Below are positions 1 to 5,234 of a DNA stretch of 5,336 nt, piece by piece. The position numbers were made by a program, and so were the translations under genes. Within the stretch, counting starts at the first letter, position 1, and every line of letters begins with the position of its first letter. Under the pieces are notes generated by a model. It had not been told where the DNA came from, did no database searches, and worked only from the letters and a program-made list of their open reading frames with translations. Source of the stretch: an uncultured Solirubrobacter sp. GTDB lineage: Bacteria > Actinomycetota > Thermoleophilia > Solirubrobacterales > Solirubrobacteraceae. The DNA lies in contig CALMNS010000156.1 of the NCBI GenBank assembly GCA_937871635.1, positions 1-5,336 on the forward strand, in the 5' to 3' direction.

Positions 1-6
1 AACTCC

Positions 7-12
7 GGTAGG
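7..12 (+). promoter_or_regulatory. Shine-Dalgarno-like site for the MMPL gene
   Basis: GGTAGG ends 9 nt before the ATG at 22. It is a moderate match to the anti-SD complement and supports this start, which also places TM1 directly after a short positively charged N-terminus (GRRAK). The promoter must lie left of the window. Confidence 0.5.
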
Positions 13-21
13 TTCGCGCGA

Positions 22-2157
22 ATGAGCCGCCTGTTCACCATCCCGTCCGGGCGCCGGGCGAAGTTCCTCGTCCTCGCGGTCAGCCTCATCGTCTCGATGG
101 TCGTCGGCGGGCTGTTCGCCGGCAAGTTCGAGGACGTCCAGGAGAACGAGACGGTCTCCTTCCTGCCCGGCGACACGGAGTCGGTCCAGGCCCTACGCGC
201 GGTGCAGCAGTACCCCGGCGGCGAGCTCGCACCGGCGGTCATCGTCTACCGACGCGACGGCGGCCTGCGGCCGGCCGACCGCGAGCGCATCGCCGCGGAC
301 CGCCAGTTCATCAACGCCGAGCGCTACCCGAACGCGCTGCCGACCGGCCCGCCCAACTTCTCGCCCCGCGGCGACGCGGCCCTGCTGACCACCCCGATCC
401 GGGCGACGGGCGAGGCGGACGCCCTTCTCGACACGGTGGGCGGCATCCGCGACCGGGTGAGCGGCGAACGCGACGGCCTCGACGTCAACGTCACGGGCGG
501 CGGCGGCTACTCGGCCGACGCGATCGAGATCTTCGACTCGATCAACGGGACGCTGCTCTACGCCGCAGCGGGGATCGTCCTGCTCCTGCTGATCGTCATC
601 TACCGCTCCCCGATCTTCTGGATGATCCCGTTCTTCACCGTGCTGCTCGCGGAGATCGCCTCGCGGGGCTTCGGCTACCTGATCGCCGAGGCGGGGGTCA
701 CCATCAACGGGCAGTCGGGTGGCATCCTGCCCGTGCTCGTCTTCGGCGCGGGCACGGACTACGCCCTGCTGCTCGTCTCCCGCTACCGGGAGGAGCTGCG
801 CCGCCACGAGGACAAGCACGACGCGATGCGCATCGCGCTGCGCAGCGCCGGTCCGGCGATCCTCGCCTCCGGCCTGACCGTCATCGCCGCGCTGCTCACC
901 CTCTCGCTGGCCGAGGTCAACGGCACTTCCGGCCTCGGCCCGATCGGCGCCATGGGCGTGGGCCTCGCCATGATCGCCATGCTCACCGCACTGCCGGCGG
1001 CGCTGACGATCTTCGGGCGGCGCGCGTTCTGGGCGCCGTTCCTCAACACGATCCCGCACTACGGCGACTCCGGCGTCGACGAGACGCACGGGTTCTGGCG
1101 CCGGGTCGGCGACCGCGTCGCGAAGGCGCCGCGGGCGGTCTGGGTCGGCGGCACCCTGCTGCTGGTGATCCTCTCGCTCGGGAACACGCAGATCGACACC
1201 GGGCTCACGCAGGGCGACTCCTTCCGGGGTGACGTCGAGGCGGTCCAGGGCCAGGAGGATCTGGCCGCGTCCTTCCCGGCCGGCGCGGTCGCGCCGACCA
1301 CCGTCATCGTGCCCGACCCGGGCCGCGCCCCCCAGGTCGCGAGCGCGCTGGGCGAGCGCTCGGACCTCGTCGCCCAGGTCGGCGAGGCGCAGCAGGGCCC
1401 GCCCGGGACGCGATTCGACGTCGTCCTGGCCAAGGACCCCTACTCGCCGGCCGCCTTCGAGGACGTCCCCGCGCTGCGGCGCGTGGTCAAGGGAGCCGGC
1501 GGGCCGGACGCGCTGGTCGGCGGCATCACGGCGGAGTCCTATGACTACCGCGAGGCCGCCACCCGCGACAACTTCGTGATCATCCCGATCGCGCTCGTCG
1601 TCGTCTTCCTGATCCTGGCCGTCCTGCTCCGCTCGCTGCTCGCCCCGGCGCTGCTCGTGCTCAGCGTGATCCTCTCCTTCGGCGCGGCGCTGGGCACCGG
1701 CATCATCGTCTCCAACGAGATCTTCGACTTCCCGGGGGTCGACCCGTCGCTGCCGCTGCTGACCTTCGTGTTCCTGGTGGCGCTCGGGATCGACTACAAC
1801 ATCTTCCTGATGGCCCGGGTCCGGGAGGAGGCGATCAAGCACGGCACCCGGCAGGGCACCCTCCGGGGCCTGGCGGTCACCGGCGCGGTGATCACCAGCG
1901 CCGGCATCGTGCTGGCCGGGACGTTCGGCGCCCTCGCCGTCCTGCCACTCGTCTTCCTCACCCAGCTCGGGTTCATCATCGCCTTCGGCGTCCTGCTCGA
2001 CACCCTCATCGTCCGATCGGTGATCGTCCCCGCGCTCGCGTTCGACCTCGGGAAGGTGATCTGGTGGCCGTCCAGGCTGGCCAAGCACGACGGCGCCGAC
2101 GAGCCGCGCCCCGCTGCGGAGGCCGAGGAGCGCCCGCCCGCGGTCCCCGCGGGGTAG
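22..2157 (+). CDS. MMPL/RND-family membrane exporter, complete
   Basis: A 711-residue inner-membrane transporter of the MMPL branch of the RND superfamily, which uses proton-motive force to export lipids or other hydrophobic molecules. The layout is the full two-repeat plan. TM1 is at about residues 13-33, followed by an extracytoplasmic domain (about 35-175), then TM2-TM6 (about 177-331). TM7 is at about 370-387, followed by a second extracytoplasmic domain (about 390-515), then TM8-TM12 (about 517-675). Each half keeps the Asp-Tyr pair that forms the proton relay in MmpL3: GAGTDYALL (D246-Y247) and LGIDYNIFL (D591-Y592). The first is followed by VSRYREE and the second by MARVREE, the usual cytoplasmic ends of these helices. 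The tail after TM12 is only about 35 residues, so the long cytoplasmic domain of mycobacterial MmpL3 is absent. The ATG at 22 has a GGTAGG Shine-Dalgarno-like stretch at 7-12. The substrate cannot be told from sequence; no lipid-synthesis gene adjoins it here. Confidence 0.95.
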   Translation: MSRLFTIPSGRRAKFLVLAVSLIVSMVVGGLFAGKFEDVQENETVSFLPGDTESVQALRAVQQYPGGELAPAVIVYRRDGGLRPADRERIAADRQFINAERYPNALPTGPPNFSPRGDAALLTTPIRATGEADALLDTVGGIRDRVSGERDGLDVNVTGGGGYSADAIEIFDSINGTLLYAAAGIVLLLLIVIYRSPIFWMIPFFTVLLAEIASRGFGYLIAEAGVTINGQSGGILPVLVFGAGTDYALLLVSRYREELRRHEDKHDAMRIALRSAGPAILASGLTVIAALLTLSLAEVNGTSGLGPIGAMGVGLAMIAMLTALPAALTIFGRRAFWAPFLNTIPHYGDSGVDETHGFWRRVGDRVAKAPRAVWVGGTLLLVILSLGNTQIDTGLTQGDSFRGDVEAVQGQEDLAASFPAGAVAPTTVIVPDPGRAPQVASALGERSDLVAQVGEAQQGPPGTRFDVVLAKDPYSPAAFEDVPALRRVVKGAGGPDALVGGITAESYDYREAATRDNFVIIPIALVVVFLILAVLLRSLLAPALLVLSVILSFGAALGTGIIVSNEIFDFPGVDPSLPLLTFVFLVALGIDYNIFLMARVREEAIKHGTRQGTLRGLAVTGAVITSAGIVLAGTFGALAVLPLVFLTQLGFIIAFGVLLDTLIVRSVIVPALAFDLGKVIWWPSRLAKHDGADEPRPAAEAEERPPAVPAG
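2137..2153. terminator. GC-rich hairpin at the convergent MMPL/MOSC gene ends
   Basis: A perfect 7-bp inverted repeat, CCCGCGG (2137-2143) and CCGCGGG (2147-2153), with a 3-nt loop. It sits in the last codons of the MMPL gene, just before the TAG at 2155, and 10 bp past the MOSC stop when read on the minus strand. There is no T-tract on either side, as is common for high-GC actinobacteria. It is the only obvious structure between two converging genes, so a bidirectional terminator is plausible, but chance pairing in GC-rich coding DNA is also possible. Confidence 0.35.
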
Positions 2158-2162
2158 CCGAG

Positions 2163-2792
2163 CTAGGGCGCCGGAAGGCCGCGATCGGCGAGGAAGGCGG
2201 CCATCTTCGGCGTGAAGTCGCCGCGCGCCGCCTCGAGCTCGGGCAGGCGCGACGCGTCGAGGAGGACCGCCTCCGCCACGAGGGCGACGGTGACCGCGTG
2301 GTCAGGCCGGTGGAGGACCTCGACGGTGTCCCCCGCGCCGAGCTCGCCCTCGCGGGCGATCGCGAAGTAGGCGCCCGGCCGGCCGGCGCGGGCGAAGCGG
2401 CGCAGGAAGCCGGGGTCGCCCATCACGGCGCCGAGCTTCACGCAGGGGATGCGCGGGGCGGTCACGCGCAGCTCGACCGTCCCGATCCGCCAGCGCTCGC
2501 CGATCCGCGCGGCGTTGAGCTCGATCCCCGCCAGGGTGAGGTTCTCCCCGAACGCCGCCGGGCCGAGCCGGCGCCCGAGCTCGGCCGACCACCAGGCGGC
2601 GTCCTCGGCGGCGTAGGCGTAGACCGCCTGGGTCTCGCCGCCGTGGTTCTCGCGGTCGGCCTGCGCGTCGCCCTCGAGGTTGACGCCGCGGGCCGCGACC
2701 CGGCCGTCGACCGGACGCTTGACGATGCTGCTGCGGACGACCCGCCGGCCGATGCGCAGATCGGCCGGGCGACCGACGTTGACCGAGATCAC
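2163..2792 (-). CDS. YiiM-like MOSC domain protein
   Basis: A 209-residue cytosolic protein with a MOSC domain (the molybdenum cofactor sulfurase C-terminal domain), of the stand-alone YiiM-like type. Supporting motifs: ISVNVG at residues 2-7, the typical opening of this group; GDAQADRENHGG (41-52) followed by QAVYAY; FGENLT (81-86); and PRIPCVKLG (113-121), where C117 is the conserved MOSC cysteine thought to take part in cofactor or sulfur chemistry. A helical C-terminal region (about 160-205) with SRLPELEAARG and a Leu/Ala-rich end fits the small three-helix domain of YiiM-type proteins. E. coli YiiM helps reduce N-hydroxylated bases such as 6-hydroxylaminopurine; whether this protein does the same is inference. 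The start is GTG (2790-2792). GAGG lies directly against it, too close to act as a good SD, but ISVNVG makes the start credible. It lies 49 bp downstream of glnA on the same strand. Confidence 0.9.
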   Translation of the reverse strand: MISVNVGRPADLRIGRRVVRSSIVKRPVDGRVAARGVNLEGDAQADRENHGGETQAVYAYAAEDAAWWSAELGRRLGPAAFGENLTLAGIELNAARIGERWRIGTVELRVTAPRIPCVKLGAVMGDPGFLRRFARAGRPGAYFAIAREGELGAGDTVEVLHRPDHAVTVALVAEAVLLDASRLPELEAARGDFTPKMAAFLADRGLPAP

Positions 2793-2801
2793 CCTCGGAA
2801 C

Positions 2802-2813
2802 GGGCTTCGGCCC
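2802..2813. repeat. Small hairpin with TTCG loop in the MOSC 5' leader
   Basis: GGGC-TTCG-GCCC as written on the + strand; on the minus-strand transcript it reads GGGC-CGAA-GCCC. The stem is 4 bp. It ends about 9 nt before the MOSC GTG. It may only be the second arm of a terminator region after glnA, or it may limit ribosome access to the MOSC start. Confidence 0.3.
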
Positions 2814-2817
2814 CGCG

Positions 2818-2838
2818 GCCGGCGGGTCGTCCGCCGGC
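2818..2838 (-). terminator. Strong hairpin directly after the glutamine synthetase stop
   Basis: A perfect 8-bp inverted repeat, GCCGGCGG (2818-2825) and CCGCCGGC (2831-2838), with a 5-nt loop. It starts 3 nt after the glnA TGA (2842-2844, minus strand). It is all G/C in the stem and has no following T-tract, so it is a hairpin-only candidate terminator or an mRNA 3'-end stabiliser. Because the MOSC gene begins only 25 nt further on, it could also act as a partial attenuator between the two genes. Confidence 0.5.
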
Positions 2839-2841
2839 GGA

Positions 2842-4182
2842 TCAGAGGATCGAGAGGTAACGGTCGAGCTCCCAGCGCGTGACCTGCACGCGGTAGTCCT
2901 CCCACTCCTGGCGCTTGATCTCGATGTAGCGGTTGAAGATGTGCTCGCCCAGGGTGCGGAGCACGAGCTCGGACTCCGCGGTGATCTCGATCGCCTCGCC
3001 GAGCGTCTCCGGGAGCTGCTCGATCCCGAGGCGCTTGCGGTCGTCGGGCGACAGGTGGTAGAGGTTCTTCTCCATCGGCTCGGGCAGCTCGTAGCCCTTC
3101 TCGATGCCCTCGAGGCCCGCCTGCAGCAGCGCCGCGAAGGTGAGGTACGGGTTGCACGCCGGGTCCGGGCAGCGCAGCTCCATCCGCGTGGACTGCTCCT
3201 TGCCGGGGTGGTAGAGCGGGACGCGGACGAGCGAGGAGCGGTTGCGCCGCGACCAGGCGACGTAGACCGGGGCCTCGTAGCCCGGGACGAGCCGCTTGTA
3301 GGAGTTCACCCACTGGGCGAAGATCGAGCACAGCTCGCGCGCGTGGCGCAGCTGGCCGGCGATGAACGCCTTGCCGACGTCGGAGAGGAAGTACTTGTCG
3401 TCCGGGTCGTAGAACGCGTTGCGCCCGCCGGCGAACAGGGACTGGTGCGTGTGCATCGCCGACCCGTTCTCGCCGAACAGCGGCTTGGGCATGAAGGTCG
3501 CGTGCCAGCCATACTTCATGGCGAACTCCTTGACCGTGATGCGATAGGTCATCACGTCGTCGGCCATCTTCAGCGCGTCGGTGTACCGCAGGTCGATCTC
3601 GTGCTGGGAGGGCCCGCCCTCGTGGTGGGAGTACTCCACCTCGATGCCGAGCCGCTCGAGGGCGAGGACGGTGTCGCGGCGGACGTCCGAGCCGGCGTCG
3701 AGCGTCGTGAGGTCGAAGTAGCCGCCCTCGTCGAGCACCTCGGTGCCCTTGTTGTCCTTGAACAGGAAGTACTCGAGCTCGGGGCCGACGAAGAAGTGCT
3801 CGAAGCCCATCGCCTTGGCCCGCTCCTCCGCCTTGCGCAGCACGTGGCGCGGGTCGCCCTCGTAGGGCTGGCGCTCGGGCGTCCGCACGTCGGCGAACAT
3901 GCGGGCGACGGGCGCGTCCTCGTCCGGACGCCAGGGGAGCACGGCGTAGGTGCTCGGGTCCGGCACCGCGATCATGTCGGACTCCTCGATCGCGTTGAAG
4001 CCGGTAATCGAGGAGCCGTCGAAGCCCATGCCGTTCTCGAACGCGTCCGTGAGCTGGGCAGCGTCGATCGAGAAGGACTTGAGCTGGCCGAGGACGTCGG
4101 TGAACCAGAGCCGGATGAAGCGGACGCCGCGCTCCTCGACGAGCGCCTGGACGTCCTGGGCGGAGCGGGGGGCGTCTGGCAT
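2842..4182 (-). CDS. glnA: Type I-alpha glutamine synthetase (GlnA2-like)
   Basis: A 446-residue cytosolic enzyme that makes glutamine from glutamate, ammonia and ATP, normally as a dodecamer. The N-terminal beta-grasp domain (about 1-105) contains FTDVLGQLKS and GFDGSSITGF. The catalytic domain shows FVGPELEYFLF (131-141; metal ligands E135, E137), SHHEGGPSQHEID (185-197; E188, E195), ATFMPKPLFG (228-237), GSAMHTHQSL (240-249; H244), NSYKRLVPGYEAP (293-305; flap E303), NRSSLVR (314-320) and STRMELRCPDPACNPY (331-346). The length near 445 and the short link between FLF and GGYFD, lacking the extra segment of I-beta enzymes, place it in the alpha group, with strong resemblance to actinobacterial GlnA2. 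Position 64 is Ala where B. subtilis has the feedback-sensing Arg62. Y375 sits where I-beta enzymes are adenylylated, but the context (NLYHLSPDD) differs from NLYDLPPEE. A stop codon 5 codons upstream of the ATG fixes the start closely. A glutamylating enzyme for another amine cannot be excluded, but the active-site motifs look canonical. Confidence 0.95.
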   Translation of the reverse strand: MPDAPRSAQDVQALVEERGVRFIRLWFTDVLGQLKSFSIDAAQLTDAFENGMGFDGSSITGFNAIEESDMIAVPDPSTYAVLPWRPDEDAPVARMFADVRTPERQPYEGDPRHVLRKAEERAKAMGFEHFFVGPELEYFLFKDNKGTEVLDEGGYFDLTTLDAGSDVRRDTVLALERLGIEVEYSHHEGGPSQHEIDLRYTDALKMADDVMTYRITVKEFAMKYGWHATFMPKPLFGENGSAMHTHQSLFAGGRNAFYDPDDKYFLSDVGKAFIAGQLRHARELCSIFAQWVNSYKRLVPGYEAPVYVAWSRRNRSSLVRVPLYHPGKEQSTRMELRCPDPACNPYLTFAALLQAGLEGIEKGYELPEPMEKNLYHLSPDDRKRLGIEQLPETLGEAIEITAESELVLRTLGEHIFNRYIEIKRQEWEDYRVQVTRWELDRYLSIL

Positions 4183-4191
4183 GGACAGCGA

Positions 4192-4197
4192 AAACTA
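4192..4197 (-). promoter_or_regulatory. -10-like element just upstream of glnA
   Basis: On the minus strand TAGTTT (TAnnnT) ends 9 nt before the glnA ATG. Normal -10 to start-site spacing would put transcription initiation about 3 nt before, or at, the ATG. This agrees with the lack of any AGGAGG-like site. No good -35 match is present 16-18 nt upstream; the hexamer there is CTAGAT. Confidence 0.4.
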
Positions 4198-4205
4198 CTG
4201 TTTCG

Positions 4206-4233
4206 TCCGGCCGGATCTAGCTGCGCATCTAGC
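4206..4233. promoter_or_regulatory. Palindrome plus CTAG direct repeats upstream of glnA
   Basis: The 70-bp gap between the HxlR gene and glnA holds a perfect 10-bp palindrome TCCGGCCGGA (4206-4215), immediately followed by two copies of ATCTAGC (4215-4221 and 4227-4233) with a 12-bp period. CTAG is rare in the window; by eye I see only one other copy, at 2163-2166. The block lies about 10-35 bp upstream of the -10-like hexamer of glnA, a normal place for a regulator site. No known binding motif is recognised with confidence. Confidence 0.35.
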
Positions 4234-4235
4234 GC

Positions 4236-4250
4236 TCGTCCTCTGGACGA
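4236..4250 (-). terminator. Hairpin after the HxlR regulator gene
   Basis: A perfect 6-bp inverted repeat TCGTCC (4236-4241) and GGACGA (4245-4250) with a 3-nt loop. It begins 2 nt after the TAA stop (4253-4255, minus strand) of the regulator gene. It has no T-tract. Its position suggests it ends the AhpD-like/HxlR transcript before the glnA promoter region. Confidence 0.45.
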
Positions 4251-4252
4251 CG

Positions 4253-4597
4253 TTACGCGAGCCAGCGGCGAGCCCAGGACTGCAGCTCGGTGAGGGCGGG
4301 GGCCAGCTCCCGGCCCATCTCGGTGAGCGAGTACTCGACCCGGGCGGGCGACCCGGCGTGCACGGCGCGCTCGACCACTCCGCGGGCCTCGAGCTCCTTC
4401 ATCCGCTCCGAGAGCAGCCGGTCCGAGAGCTGCGGCACCGCCTGGGCGACCTCGGAGAAGCGCATGGAGCCGCCGCTCAGCAGGACGGCGAGGATCGCCC
4501 CCGTCCAGCGCTTGCCGACCAACTCCACCGCCTCGTGGAGCTTGGGACAGCACACGCCGCCGGCCGGCGCGTCGAGCGTCGCTTCGCGGCGGCTCAT
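4253..4597 (-). CDS. HxlR-family winged helix-turn-helix regulator
   Basis: A 114-residue DNA-binding protein of the HxlR/DUF24 (MarR-like) family, which acts as a dimer and often controls a neighbouring oxidoreductase or stress gene. The family pattern is clear: a Cys-Pro near the N-terminus (GGVCCPKLHEAVELVGKRW, 13-31), AILAVLLSGGSMRFSEVAQAVPQLSDRLLS forming the helix-turn-helix (about 34-63), ERMKELEARGVVER (64-77), the wing with SPARVEYSLTEMG (83-95) and a C-terminal dimer helix ending in LQSWARRWL. Cys16 and Cys17 are adjacent; in some relatives (YodB, HypR) a single Cys in this region senses oxidants or electrophiles. The start is the ATG at 4595-4597, which overlaps the upstream stop in an ATGA, indicating translational coupling. 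The frame stays open to 4837, but that extension runs across the end of the neighbouring gene and lacks family similarity. It probably regulates its own operon. Confidence 0.92.
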   Translation of the reverse strand: MSRREATLDAPAGGVCCPKLHEAVELVGKRWTGAILAVLLSGGSMRFSEVAQAVPQLSDRLLSERMKELEARGVVERAVHAGSPARVEYSLTEMGRELAPALTELQSWARRWLA

Positions 4598-5157
4598 GCC
4601 GCTCGCAGCTGCCGCGTCTGCTCGACCGAGCCGTCGACAGGCACCTCGCCGGCCACGTTGACCAGCGCGGTGAAGGACTCGAGGGAGACCTGGGCGATCG
4701 CCTCGAGGATGGCCTCGTCGCTCCAGCCCGCCTCGCGCGCCTCCTCGTGGAGGTGCATCGGGGCGGCACCGCGGCGCTCGAGGAGCGCCTCGAGGTAGCG
4801 GAGCAGGGCCGCCTCGCGCGGGTCGCGCGACGCCCACCGCTGGGCGAGGGCCACCTCGTCGATGCCCAACCCGGCCTGGCGGGCGGTGCGCCCGTGCAAC
4901 TGCAGCCCCGGCTCGGAGCCGTGGTGGGCGGCGACGGCGAGGGCGATCCGCTCGAGCGTCCCCCGCCCGAGCACGCCGCGGCGCAGCTCGGAGCGGAAGC
5001 GGGCGTAGGCCTTGATCGCGGCCGGCGACCCGGCCAGGACGCCGAGGAAGTTCGGCAGCTGGCCGCCGCCGGACTGGGCGCCCTTGATGACGGGGAGGGA
5101 GGCGGCGGGCGCCGTCTCGTCGTCGTGGATCTGGAACCGGCTCATCGGCGTCTTCAT
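4594..5157 (-). CDS. AhpD-like / carboxymuconolactone decarboxylase family protein lacking the CxxC
   Basis: A 187-residue all-helical protein of the AhpD/carboxymuconolactone decarboxylase superfamily, close to the group annotated as uncharacterised peroxidase-related proteins. Family features: LPNFLGVLAGSPAAIKAYARF (34-54), LERIALAVAAHHG (68-80; E69), LHGRTARQAGLG (87-98; H88), then a second-half repeat DPREAALLRYLEAL (112-125), EAGWSDEAILEAIAQVSLESFTALVN (142-167) and a short acidic end EVPVD. In active members the middle motif reads like GCxxCLxAH; here it reads GSEPGLQLH, so both cysteines are replaced (S81, G84) while E69 and H88 remain. Thiol peroxidase chemistry of the AhpD type is therefore unlikely. 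The ATG at 5155-5157 has GAAGG 7 nt upstream; a second ATG at 5143-5145 is possible. It is the first gene of a two-gene operon with the HxlR regulator (ATGA overlap). The function is unknown. Confidence 0.88.
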   Translation of the reverse strand: MKTPMSRFQIHDDETAPAASLPVIKGAQSGGGQLPNFLGVLAGSPAAIKAYARFRSELRRGVLGRGTLERIALAVAAHHGSEPGLQLHGRTARQAGLGIDEVALAQRWASRDPREAALLRYLEALLERRGAAPMHLHEEAREAGWSDEAILEAIAQVSLESFTALVNVAGEVPVDGSVEQTRQLRAA

Positions 5158-5160
5158 CAG

Positions 5161-5180
5161 CTTACCTTCGATAAGGATAC
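5161..5180. promoter_or_regulatory. Imperfect inverted repeat overlapping the -10 (candidate HxlR operator)
   Basis: CTTACCTTCGATAAGGATAC contains CCTT-CGAT-AAGG (5165-5176) and, overlapping it, CTTA (5161-5164) with TAAG (5172-5175). It is an AT-richer island in a GC-rich gap and covers the -10 and the expected transcription start of the AhpD-like/HxlR operon. HxlR proteins commonly autoregulate through such sites, so this is a candidate operator by position and symmetry only. Confidence 0.4.
5165..5169 (-). promoter_or_regulatory. Shine-Dalgarno of the AhpD-like gene
   Basis: GAAGG on the minus strand, 7 nt before the ATG at 5155-5157. This chooses that start over the TTG at 5200-5202 and the ATG at 5143-5145. 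Confidence 0.55.
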
Positions 5181-5202
5181 GACGCCGCGCCGCCGGCGGC
5201 AA
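5174..5202 (-). promoter_or_regulatory. Candidate promoter of the AhpD-like/HxlR operon
   Basis: On the minus strand, TTGCCG (5197-5202; 4 of 6 to TTGACA) is followed after exactly 17 nt by TATCCT (5174-5179; 4 of 6 to TATAAT, with the TAnnnT core). The predicted start site, near 5167, leaves a leader of about 10 nt, so part of the GAAGG would lie at or before the start. The spacer holds most of a perfect 12-bp palindrome, GCCGCCGGCGGC (5189-5200), which could also be a protein site or a hairpin from upstream transcription. Confidence 0.45.
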
Positions 5203-5211
5203 GGCGCGCTG

Positions 5212-5234
5212 AGGTCGAGGCGCTCAGGTCGAGG
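5212..5234. repeat. Short direct repeat at the end of the partial gene
   Basis: AGGTCGAGG occurs at 5212-5220 and 5226-5234 (14-bp period), straddling the stop codon of the right-edge gene. The first copy lies past the stop and the second covers its last codons. CTGAG/CTCAG arms (5209-5213, 5223-5227) could form a weak hairpin, so it may be part of a terminator or just a small duplication. Confidence 0.4.

Noticed and set aside
193..2088. A 631-codon open frame on the minus strand, opposite the MMPL gene
   Set aside because: Its translation is low-complexity, dominated by Asp, Arg, Glu, Gln and Gly with no domain. It is the expected antisense shadow of a GC-rich membrane protein gene.
4200..4258. 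GlnR-box half-sites upstream of glnA (GTAAC and GAAAC on the minus strand)
   Set aside because: The two pentamers are about 50 bp apart rather than separated by 6 nt, and one overlaps the HxlR stop codon, so they do not form a GlnR site.
2680..4293. A 537-codon open frame on the + strand across glutamine synthetase
   Set aside because: It is antisense to the unmistakable glnA reading frame, runs past both ends of it, and has no recognisable motif.
4598..4837. N-terminal extension of the HxlR regulator
   Set aside because: The extra 80 residues are Arg/Gly/Pro-rich, lie wholly over the end of the AhpD-like gene and have no family similarity. The ATG at 4597 gives the usual HxlR length and an ATGA overlap.
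5158..5202. TTG start 15 codons upstream for the AhpD-like protein
   Set aside because: It overlaps the candidate -35 element and adds an Arg-rich stretch with no SD. The ATG at 5157 has GAAGG 7 nt upstream.
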